Shown here: piece by piece, positions 1 to 5,421 of the stretch
Layout of the letters: every line of letters begins with the position of its first letter
How positions within the stretch are numbered: position 1 is the stretch's first letter
NCBI GenBank assembly: GCA_018971905.1
Contig: JAGWZS010000101.1
Coordinates: forward strand, 1-6,633
Reading direction: 5' to 3'
Length of the DNA stretch: 6,633 bases
Source of the DNA: Rhodospirillales bacterium
GTDB taxonomy: Bacteria; Pseudomonadota; Alphaproteobacteria; Acetobacterales; Acetobacteraceae
Made by a program: the position numbers and the translations under genes
The notes under the pieces: generated by a model
The model's database searches: none
What the model saw: the letters and a program-made list of their open reading frames with translations, nothing else
What the model was told of the DNA's origin: nothing

Positions 1-803
1 ACAGCACCGTCCTCCAGCCGCACCACAGCGGCATCCGCGCCGCGTTCGGCCACGGTGCCCGGAATGAGATTCGAGGCGCCAAGAAAAGAGGCAACAAACT
101 CCGTTGCCGGATGGTCGTAAACCTCCGCCGGGGTGCCCACCTGCTCAATCCTGCCCTTGGACATCACCGCCAGCCGGTCGCTCATTGCCATGGCTTCTTC
201 CTGATCATGCGTGACGAACAGGAAGGTGATGCCAATTTCGTTCTGAATTCGTTTCAGTTCGATCTGCATCTGCTTGCGCAGTTTCAAATCCAAGGCGCCC
301 AGGGGTTCGTCCAGCAGCAGCAGCTTGGGTTTGTTCACCAGCGCCCTGGCCAGGGCTACGCGCTGCGCCTGTCCGCCGGAAAGCTGGCCTGGCTTGCGTT
401 TGGCGAAGTCGCTCAAATCCACCAGCGCCAGCATGTCGCGTACGAGGGTTTCGATCTCGCTTTTTGGCAGCCCCTTGCGCCGCAGCCCGAAGGCGACGTT
501 TTCAAAAATGCTGAGGTGCGGAAACAGGGCATAGGATTGGAATACCGTGTTCACATTCCGCTTATACGATGGCTGGCGGCTTACATCTTCGCCGCCAAGG
601 TAAATGGCCCCGCCGGTAGGGGCCTCAAAGCCGCCGATCATTGAAAGTGTGGTGGACTTTCCGCAACCCGAGGGGCCAAGCAGCGAGAAAAACTCTCCGC
701 CCCTGATGGTGAGAGAGATGTCGTCCACGGCTGTCCAGCTTCCGAATTGTTTGGTGACGTGTTCCAGCCTTACATCGTGGCGGTTGGAAGGGGCAGCATT
801 CAT
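1..803 (-). CDS. potA: PotA-like ABC importer ATPase, partial (C-terminus beyond window)
   Basis: ATPase subunit of a spermidine/putrescine-type ABC importer; it would act on the cytoplasmic face of the inner membrane, powering permeases not in this window. Reading down from the ATG at 803, I see Walker [10 protein letters not shown] at residues 43-51, Q-loop [10 protein letters not shown] at 87-96, signature LSGGQ at 141-145, Walker B LLLLDEP at 161-167, D-loop ALD at 170-172 and the switch histidine in THDQEEAM at 198-205. The stretch [16 protein letters not shown] at 172-187 and the RIEQVGTP segment are typical of the PotA group. The nucleotide-binding domain is complete; the C-terminal regulatory (TOBE-like) domain has just begun after [11 protein letters not shown] when the window ends, with 267 codons visible of a usual 350-380. 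The start fits a GGAG site 7 nt upstream and family alignment. The substrate could instead be another organic cation or iron; assignment to the PotA group is firm, polyamine specificity is inferred. Confidence 0.9.
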   Translation of the reverse strand, partial: MNAAPSNRHDVRLEHVTKQFGSWTAVDDISLTIRGGEFFSLLGPSGCGKSTTLSMIGGFEAPTGGAIYLGGEDVSRQPSYKRNVNTVFQSYALFPHLSIFENVAFGLRRKGLPKSEIETLVRDMLALVDLSDFAKRKPGQLSGGQAQRVALARALVNKPKLLLLDEPLGALDLKLRKQMQIELKRIQNEIGITFLFVTHDQEEAMAMSDRLAVMSKGRIEQVGTPAEVYDHPATEFVASFLGASNLIPGTVAERGADAAVVRLEDGA

Positions 804-810
804 GCAAAAG

Positions 811-814
811 CTCC
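811..814 (-). promoter_or_regulatory. Ribosome binding site of the PotA-like gene
   Basis: GGAG on the minus strand with a 7-nt spacer to the ATG at 803. It is one of only two good Shine-Dalgarno sites in the window and supports that start over any alternative. Confidence 0.65.
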
Positions 815-843
815 GGCTTTCGTGGGGGCAGGCATAGCGGCCT

Positions 844-863
844 CCCGCGGCATGGCCTGCGGG
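844..863 (-). repeat. GC-rich hairpin in the leader of the PotA-like gene
   Basis: CCCGC (844-848) pairs with GCGGG (859-863), and the inner GGC (849-851) pairs with GCC (855-857), giving an 8-bp stem with one bulged base and a three-base loop. It lies 41-60 nt before the start codon in the predicted mRNA leader. No T-run follows on the minus strand, so it is not a terminator. A structural role in the leader is possible, but in GC-rich DNA such stems also arise by chance. Confidence 0.3.
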
Positions 864-1024
864 ACGATATTTGCTGTCGGCAGCATCCGCCTATAGCCGC
901 TGAGATGAAAAATGTGGCAGGCGCGGGCACGATCCGCCGGAGCCGCCTCGGCCGGCAAACGCCAAACCCATGTGTTTAGTTTCTTGCTCGGCCTCAAACC
1001 GAAATCCTCTCCGGCTGTGGTTGG

Positions 1025-1054
1025 AGTATAACGGCCATCTTGCGTAAATGTCAT
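1025..1054 (-). promoter_or_regulatory. Candidate sigma70-type promoter for the PotA-like gene
   Basis: On the minus strand, ATGACA (plus-strand 1049-1054; five of six matches to TTGACA) and TATACT (1025-1030; five of six matches to TATAAT) are separated by 18 nt. This is the best promoter-like pair I found in the divergent region. If used, transcription would begin near 1018 and leave a leader of about 215 nt before the ATG at 803. The call rests on consensus matching by eye only. Confidence 0.45.
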
Positions 1055-1240
1055 TGACTTTCGAGCGCATCTTGGGCGCAATTTCTATTTTTTGGCGGAT
1101 TTTCCGGGCGGTGGATGCTACTGGCGGGGTCATGCTGGTAGAGTTAGGCAAATTTCGTGCCGAAAAATGACAGAAGGCATGACCATCTGGCTGCTAACAT
1201 TTTCTTAAACAGTTCAAGTCAAACTGGGCAGGGTATCATC

Positions 1241-1261
1241 ATGTGGCGAGGAGAGCGGTAA
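1241..1261 (+). other. Micro-ORF (six codons, MWRGER) upstream of the MHYT gene
   Basis: ATG at 1241 opens six codons closed by TAA at 1259-1261, four nucleotides before the GTG start of the next gene. It has its own purine-rich site, AGGG at 1230-1233, with a 7-nt spacer. The only Shine-Dalgarno-like site for the downstream GTG lies inside this micro-ORF, so translating it would affect initiation of the main gene. It could be a translational-coupling leader or chance. Confidence 0.3.
1250..1253 (+). promoter_or_regulatory. Probable ribosome binding site of the MHYT-GGDEF-EAL gene
   Basis: GGAG within the purine stretch GAGGAGAG, 12 nt before the GTG at 1266. The spacing is longer than usual. 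No in-frame ATG, GTG or TTG lies between the upstream stop (TAA at 1206-1208) and 1266, so the GTG is the most upstream usable start. Confidence 0.4.
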
Positions 1262-1265
1262 AAAG

Positions 1266-3332
1266 GTGGGCGGGTTTTATTTGCCTGGGCTGCTGCTGTG
1301 GGCGAGCCGGTTCGATGGGGCTTTGGTCGTGCTGGCGGCGCTGGTCTGCCTAACCGGCTCTTACACCGTTCTGGTTGTGTTGCGCCGCGCCGGCATGGTT
1401 CAGGGCCGGTGGCGGCTTTTCTGGCTTTTGTTGTTGTGTTTGTCCTTTGGGGGGAATGTCTGGGCCACACACTTCATCGCTATGCTCGCCTTTAACCCAG
1501 GCATACCCATTTATTATGATACCGCGCGCACGGCGCTTTCCATTCTGGCGGCGGTGCTGGGCGCGCTGCCGGCCTTTGCGCTGCTGCTGTGGCGCCCGGC
1601 AATGCGCTTTGCCTGGGCCGTGGCCGGGGGGCTGCTGGGCGTCGCCATTGGGACCATGCATTTCATCGGTATGTCGGCGATGAAGCTTTGTGGGGGTTTT
1701 AGCTACAATCCGGCCTTCGTGGTGGCGAGCCTGGTTTGCGGCGTGATGGCGTCGGCGCTTTCCATGCGCGCCGTGCGCCGCACGGATGTTGCAGGCTTGA
1801 TAGAGGCCAGCCTTTTGCTTGCGGCCGCTATCTGCGGCCTGCATTTCATCGCCATGGCCGGGCTGGAAATTGCTTCGGTCAATTTAGTGCATGTGAATGT
1901 GGTGATCCTTAGCCCTGAGCGAGATAACCTCGCTGCCGCCATTGCGGCGGTCAGTTTGCTGCTGCTGGTTGCATCGCTGATCAGCGCCGCCACGGATGCC
2001 AAGCTGGTGGAGCGCCAGCTTGAAGCAAAGCGCCTCTGGCATCTTTCCCGGCATGATGACCTGACGGGCTTGCTGAATCGCCGTGGCTTGCGCGAGCGTC
2101 TGTCCAGCATGACGGGGGAGCCGCTTGTGCTGATCAGCATCGGGCTGGCGCGATTGAAGCCGGTGGACGATTTGTTTGGGCGTGAGGTGGTGGACAAGCT
2201 CTTCCGCCAAGCGGCGCAACGGCTCACGGCCAACCTTACGCCGGGAGACATTCTGGCCATGCCGGCCGGGGAAGAGTTCGTGGTGCTACGCAAGCAAGGA
2301 GGAGCCGCTGAGGACTCGTTGGCCCTTGCGCAACATCTGATCGGCTGCCTGTCGGAACCATTCGAGATCGACGGTGTGACCGTGCAGATTGGCGCCTGCG
2401 CTGGGCTGGTTTGCAGTGAAGGCAGCGGAGAGGGTGCCGAGTCGCTATTGAGTGCGGCCGATATCGCGCTGCGCGAGGCCAAGGCCGCCGGGGCCGGGCA
2501 GGCGCGGCATTTCACCATGGCGATGAGCGCCCGGTTGCTGCGCCGCCACCAGCTTGAGCAGGAATTTGAGGCCGCGCTGCGCAACCGGGAGTTTCTGCTC
2601 TTTTTCCAGCCGCTGTTTGATTGCCGCAGCCTGACGCTGCGCGGCTTTGAGGCGCTGGCCCGCTGGCAACACCCGGAGCGCGGCATGATCGGGCCAGATG
2701 AATTCATTCCTGTTGCCGAGGCGGGAGGGATGATCACGGCATTGGGCGAATATGTGCTGGAAGAAGCCTGTCGGGTGGCCTGCACCTGGCCAGAGGAGCT
2801 GCGTGTTGCGGTCAATCTCTCGCCCGTGCAGCTCAAAAACCCGGCCCTGCCGGCGAAAATCTTGGCGGCGCTGGCACGCAGCGGGCTGGCGCCGCACCGG
2901 CTGGAGTTGGAGCTGACCGAGGGGGCAATGCTGGAGCAAACCGCGGAGGTTCAGCTCAGCCTTGCCGCGTTGAGAGATAGCGGTATCGGCTTTGCCATTG
3001 ACGATTTCGGGGCTGGCTACTCCAGCCTCAGCTATCTGCACCGCTTCTCCTTCGAGCGGCTGAAGATCGACAAATCTTTCACCCGCGAGATCACCGCCAG
3101 CCCGGATGCGCGGATCATCACCGGCGCCATCATCGGCCTGGGTGCGGCTCTTGGTATGGCGGTATTAGCCGAAGGGGTGGAGACGGAGGCGCAGCTCAAC
3201 ATTCTGCGCAAGGCCGGTTGCGGCCAGGTGCAAGGTTTTCTGCTGGGCAGGCCGATGCCGGAGCGCGAGGTGTTCAACCTGCTGGACCGCGTGGCCAAAG
3301 CGGGCGGGCGGGCGGTGCCAGCCCTGGGTTAA
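1266..3332 (+). CDS. MHYT-GGDEF-EAL membrane protein, probable c-di-GMP phosphodiesterase
   Basis: A 688-residue inner-membrane signalling protein predicted to hydrolyse the second messenger c-di-GMP. Residues 1-241 form an MHYT sensor with about seven membrane segments and three repeated motifs, THFIAM (68-73), MHFIGM (131-136) and LHFIAM (192-197); their His and Met residues are proposed metal (copper) ligands in this family. A linker leads to a GGDEF domain from HDDLTGLLNRRG (263-274). It is degenerate: the signature reads AGEEF (334-338), the first metal-ligand Asp (PleD D327) is G293, the guanine-contact Asn is D301, and the I-site RxxD is TPGD (325-328). The EAL domain (about 430-675) keeps every expected catalytic residue: E462, N517, E549, D579, D580, K600, E636 and Q656, with loop 6 reading DDFGAG. 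I infer a phosphodiesterase whose GGDEF domain is at most a GTP-binding regulator. It starts at GTG with a weak RBS and is divergent from the PotA-like gene. Domain assignment is firm; the ligand is unknown. Confidence 0.93.
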   Translation: MGGFYLPGLLLWASRFDGALVVLAALVCLTGSYTVLVVLRRAGMVQGRWRLFWLLLLCLSFGGNVWATHFIAMLAFNPGIPIYYDTARTALSILAAVLGALPAFALLLWRPAMRFAWAVAGGLLGVAIGTMHFIGMSAMKLCGGFSYNPAFVVASLVCGVMASALSMRAVRRTDVAGLIEASLLLAAAICGLHFIAMAGLEIASVNLVHVNVVILSPERDNLAAAIAAVSLLLLVASLISAATDAKLVERQLEAKRLWHLSRHDDLTGLLNRRGLRERLSSMTGEPLVLISIGLARLKPVDDLFGREVVDKLFRQAAQRLTANLTPGDILAMPAGEEFVVLRKQGGAAEDSLALAQHLIGCLSEPFEIDGVTVQIGACAGLVCSEGSGEGAESLLSAADIALREAKAAGAGQARHFTMAMSARLLRRHQLEQEFEAALRNREFLLFFQPLFDCRSLTLRGFEALARWQHPERGMIGPDEFIPVAEAGGMITALGEYVLEEACRVACTWPEELRVAVNLSPVQLKNPALPAKILAALARSGLAPHRLELELTEGAMLEQTAEVQLSLAALRDSGIGFAIDDFGAGYSSLSYLHRFSFERLKIDKSFTREITASPDARIITGAIIGLGAALGMAVLAEGVETEAQLNILRKAGCGQVQGFLLGRPMPEREVFNLLDRVAKAGGRAVPALG

Positions 3333-3772
3333 AGCCGGGCCAGGGCGTTATCCACTTCAGCAGCCAATTCAGAGTCTGCACATGGCAGCCGCCAGACTGG
3401 CTGCGCCGTGCCTGGTATTGAAATTTCAACAAAATTTTCCTGGAAACCATGGTCAGACTGCATAAGCACCGTATGCTGGCCCAAGGCCGAGCTGGGTAAA
3501 ATTTCTGCCCGTATCCTGCCGTTCTGCGGGCAAGCCAGAAACACCAGCTTGCGTTCATGGTCCATGGCCAGGCCCACGCCGCGGTTCAGGAAGCTTTCAT
3601 CGGGGGTAAAGGGGCGGCGCTGCCGCACCAGTGCCGCCTGTAGCCGCGCCTGTTTTCCTTGCAATCCGCGGGTTTTCACCCATTCGCCTACGCGCACCCA
3701 GAAACGGGTTGGCAAGGCGGCCACGGCACAAAGCAGAAGCGTGATTATAATGAACAGCCAGTGAAAAATCAT
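3329..3772 (-). CDS. Small single-pass membrane protein of unknown function
   Basis: I do not recognise this 147-residue protein. Residues 3-20 are a strongly hydrophobic N-terminal anchor, followed by a basic stretch (residues 23-53, many Arg and Lys), which suggests the C-terminal part lies in the cytoplasm. Residues 65-130 alternate hydrophobic and charged residues as in a beta-rich domain (GVGLAMDHERKLVFLA, then FVEISIP, then PVWRLP), ending in a likely helix from about 133. That layout recalls small PH-like domains, a guess from pattern only. The frame stays open up to 3901, but the ATG at 3772 is chosen because GGAG lies 7 nt upstream and the hydrophobic anchor begins there. The gene is convergent with the MHYT gene; the two stop codons overlap in TTAA at 3329-3332. 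It is separated from the divergent glycosyltransferase by about 200 bp. Confidence 0.7.
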   Translation of the reverse strand: MIFHWLFIIITLLLCAVAALPTRFWVRVGEWVKTRGLQGKQARLQAALVRQRRPFTPDESFLNRGVGLAMDHERKLVFLACPQNGRIRAEILPSSALGQHTVLMQSDHGFQENFVEISIPGTAQPVWRLPCADSELAAEVDNALARL

Positions 3773-3779
3773 ACCGCCA

Positions 3780-3783
3780 CTCC
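3780..3783 (-). promoter_or_regulatory. Ribosome binding site that fixes the start of the small membrane protein
   Basis: GGAG on the minus strand, 7 nt before the ATG at 3772. It decides in favour of this start over the longer open frame reaching to 3901, whose extra 43 residues are low-complexity and do not resemble a protein domain. Confidence 0.65.
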
Positions 3784-3845
3784 GTGAATCAGCCGGGCAT
3801 TGCCGCGCCGACGCTGCAGCGGGGCGCAGCGCTTGTTTATGCGAG

Positions 3846-3886
3846 AAACCGGCCGTTGAACAAGATTGGCGGCACGGTAAACCGGC
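3846..3886. repeat. Direct repeat AAACCGGC, two copies 33 bp apart
   Basis: AAACCGGC occurs at 3846-3853 and again at 3879-3886 between the divergent small membrane protein and glycosyltransferase genes. The 33-bp period is close to three helical turns, so both copies would face the same side of the helix. The units are short and may be chance. Confidence 0.25.
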
Positions 3887-3969
3887 TCTGACTAGCCCCA
3901 TGGCGGCGCGGTGGATATGTCTGCGTAACTATGCTTGAACCTAGAGACCTTTCGCCACGCCGGATTGTC

Positions 3970-4902
3970 ATGACCCAGCTTCTTTCCCTCATTGTGCCGC
4001 TTTATAACGAAGAAGAAACAGTTGGTTTTTTCGCCGCGTCGGTGCGGCCGGTACTGGAAGCGATTCCAGATATGCAATGGGAGATCATCTGCGTTGACGA
4101 TGGCAGCCGGGACGCCACTCTGCCCCGCCTGCTGGAATTGGCCGCAGCCGAACCGCGCATCCGGGTGGTGGAGCTTTCCCGCAATTTCGGCAAGGAGGCC
4201 GCACTTACGGCGGGGCTGGAGGCAGCGCGGGGCGATGCGGTGATTCCGATTGATGCTGACCTGCAAGACCCGCCGGAGCAGATATTGCCGATGGTTGCCG
4301 CCTGGCGAGGTGGGGCGGAGGTTGTGCTTGGCCGACGAATCGACCGCTCAACCGACACCGTCCTGAAACGCGGAACCGCCTCGTTGTTCTACAGGCTAAA
4401 CCGCTCGATCTCAAACATAGAACTACCTGAAAATGTTGGAGATTTTAGGCTTATGGACCGTGCAGTGGTGGAGGCATTGAAACGCCTGCCAGAGCGGCAG
4501 CGGTTCATGAAGGGCCTGTTCGCCTGGCTTGGCTTCAAAACGGTGGTAATCGACTATGCCCGAACGCCCAGGGCAGCGGGCAAAAGCAAATTCTCAGGGT
4601 TCAAATTATGGAATTTCGCGTTGGAGGGTTTTACCAGCTTCTCTACCACGCCGCTGAAAATATGGACCTATCTGGGAGCTTTGGGGGCTGCTATTGCGCT
4701 GCTCTACGCCGTGTTCATCATGGTAAGAACGCTCATGTTCGGCAATGAAGTGCCAGGTTATGCCTCGCTTTTTATCGCGGTGACGTTTTTTGGCAGCGTT
4801 CAGCTCATCAGTATTGGCGTGCTGGGTGAATATATCGGCCGCATTTATATGGAAACAAAGCAGCGCCCTATTTATATCGTTCGCAAGTTTCATAATTTCT
4901 GA
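3970..4902 (+). CDS. GtrB/DPM1-like polyprenyl-phosphate glycosyltransferase (GT2)
   Basis: A membrane-bound family 2 glycosyltransferase expected to move a sugar from a nucleotide donor to polyprenyl (undecaprenyl) phosphate on the cytoplasmic face, making a lipid-linked sugar for envelope glycan or lipid modification. With the start at 3970 (310 residues, normal for the family), it opens LSLIVPLYNEEETV (5-18), then VDDGSRD (42-48), the metal-binding DAD in PIDADLQDPPE (93-103), VGDFRLMDR (156-164) and the basic GKSKFSGFKLW (204-214) near the membrane. Two membrane segments follow, about 230-253 and 263-288, with GEYIGRIY after the second, as in GtrB and ArnC relatives. An upstream in-frame ATG at 3931 would add 13 residues; I prefer 3970 because the family begins just before the IVPLYNEE strand, though only a weak GGA precedes it. 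No flippase (GtrA) or second transferase is adjacent. The stretch around 4395-4455 is more AT-rich, with AGG, ATA and CTA codons. The sugar transferred cannot be told. Confidence 0.88.
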   Translation: MTQLLSLIVPLYNEEETVGFFAASVRPVLEAIPDMQWEIICVDDGSRDATLPRLLELAAAEPRIRVVELSRNFGKEAALTAGLEAARGDAVIPIDADLQDPPEQILPMVAAWRGGAEVVLGRRIDRSTDTVLKRGTASLFYRLNRSISNIELPENVGDFRLMDRAVVEALKRLPERQRFMKGLFAWLGFKTVVIDYARTPRAAGKSKFSGFKLWNFALEGFTSFSTTPLKIWTYLGALGAAIALLYAVFIMVRTLMFGNEVPGYASLFIAVTFFGSVQLISIGVLGEYIGRIYMETKQRPIYIVRKFHNF

Positions 4903-4972
4903 CAGTCTCAGCGGGGTGCAGCCTGCATTTGCAGGTGTGTTCCGCCTCGTGACGGCAGCATGAAGCTGGGCT

Positions 4973-5350
4973 ATGCAGATGGTAATGATACTGCAAGCCT
5001 TCCGTTTCCGCCGCATATTGCCGGTGTTTAGCCTCGCGGCGCTGCTGGCGGGTTGCGCTGCGCAGCCGGTATCGCATCCTCTGCCGGATACCACGGTCAA
5101 TGACCTGCAGGCGACGGCTCACGCCGCCTATCGGCAAGGTTTTGAGGCCGGTCGGCGTTATCAGCGCGAGGTGGATTGGCGGCGGCAGGAAGCGAGCAAG
5201 GCGGCCACTCTCAAACAGCCGCCGGCGCCGCCACCACCCCCCCCGCCGGAGGCGGCAACCACGGCACCCGCCGCGCCTCAGGCTTTGCCTGCTCCGCTGT
5301 CGCCATCTTCCAGCTACACAACCTCCGGCCCCGCACAGCCGCTGCAATAA
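4973..5350 (+). CDS. Small proline-rich lipoprotein, function unknown
   Basis: A 125-residue predicted lipoprotein that I do not recognise. The N-terminus has a basic segment (RFRR, 11-14), a hydrophobic core and a good lipobox LAGC with the lipidated cysteine at C28, so it should be exported and anchored to a membrane, probably the outer one. The mature part begins with about 55 residues containing a likely helix (AYRQGFEAGRRYQREVDWRRQ, roughly 52-72), then becomes low complexity: seven consecutive prolines at 86-92 inside a longer proline stretch from 83, followed by an Ala/Pro/Ser tail. The DNA there has eight consecutive C at 5237-5244. ATG codons at 4973, 4979 and 4985 are all in frame; no strong RBS decides between them and 4973 is simply the longest. 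It lies 70 bp after the glycosyltransferase and 47 bp before the ABC-F gene, same strand. The signal peptide and lipobox make it a credible gene despite the missing RBS. Confidence 0.7.
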   Translation: MQMVMILQAFRFRRILPVFSLAALLAGCAAQPVSHPLPDTTVNDLQATAHAAYRQGFEAGRRYQREVDWRRQEASKAATLKQPPAPPPPPPPEAATTAPAAPQALPAPLSPSSSYTTSGPAQPLQ

Positions 5351-5371
5351 ACAGTCGGACGCTTGAACCAA

Positions 5372-5421
5372 GGCGGCGCCTGGGCCAAACAGCCCGCATG
5401 GCGCCGCCCCTTTTACTTCTT
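5372..5421 (+). terminator. Strong GC hairpin plus T-rich tail, overlapping the ABC-F start codon
   Basis: GGCGGCGCC (5372-5380) is exactly complementary to GGCGCCGCC (5400-5408). Inside, GGGC (5382-5385) can pair with GCCC (5392-5395) around the loop CAAACA. CC and then TTTTACTTCTT (5411-5421) follow. This has the form of an intrinsic terminator for the lipoprotein gene, which stops 21 nt earlier. The right arm begins at the G of the ABC-F start codon (5398-5400), so the same structure would also hide that gene's initiation region. The T-run is short and interrupted, so termination may be partial. Confidence 0.5.

Larger units (their letters stand above)
804..1265. other. Divergent intergenic region between the PotA-like and MHYT-GGDEF-EAL genes
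   Basis: This 462-bp stretch carries no convincing full protein gene. Toward the minus-strand gene it holds the promoter candidate at 1025-1054, a GC hairpin at 844-863, the RBS at 811-814, and an open frame whose stop overlaps the PotA-like start (ATGA, 800-803). Toward the plus-strand gene it holds a micro-ORF at 1241-1261 with an RBS inside it. Around 1080-1095 there is a T-rich run. For the plus-strand gene, TTCAAG (1213-1218) and TATCAT (1234-1239) resemble promoter boxes, but the 15-nt spacing is short, so I do not call it. Confidence 0.6.

Noticed and set aside
111..644. Long plus-strand open frame of 177 codons
   Set aside because: It is antisense to the PotA-like gene, whose Walker and signature motifs read on the minus strand; its own product shows no domain.
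800..1081. 93-codon minus-strand frame before the PotA-like gene as a full protein gene
   Set aside because: Most of it lies over the promoter candidate and it shows no recognisable motif; only its last 28 codons are kept as a possible leader ORF.
1213..1239. Promoter for the MHYT gene (TTCAAG, 15 nt, TATCAT)
   Set aside because: The 15-nt spacing is too short and the match to the -35 consensus is poor.
1703..2836. Minus-strand open frame of 377 codons inside the MHYT-GGDEF-EAL gene
   Set aside because: It is a Ser/Arg-rich shadow frame of a GC-rich gene, and the plus strand carries clear GGDEF and EAL motifs.
3836..3863. Promoter for the small membrane protein (TTGTTC, 16 nt, CATAAA on the minus strand)
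   Set aside because: Only three and four of six consensus matches, which is too weak to call.
3773..3901. 43-residue N-terminal extension of the small membrane protein
   Set aside because: The extension is low-complexity, whereas the internal ATG at 3772 has a well-placed GGAG and directly precedes the hydrophobic anchor.
4922..4935. Inverted repeat CCTGCATTTGCAGG after the glycosyltransferase gene as a terminator
   Set aside because: The stem is only 5 bp with a 4-base loop, and the following bases (TGTGTTCC) are not a T-run.
5100..5366. Plus-strand 88-codon frame within the lipoprotein gene
   Set aside because: It is an Arg/Pro-rich shadow with no signal peptide or motif; the overlapping frame has a signal peptide and lipobox.
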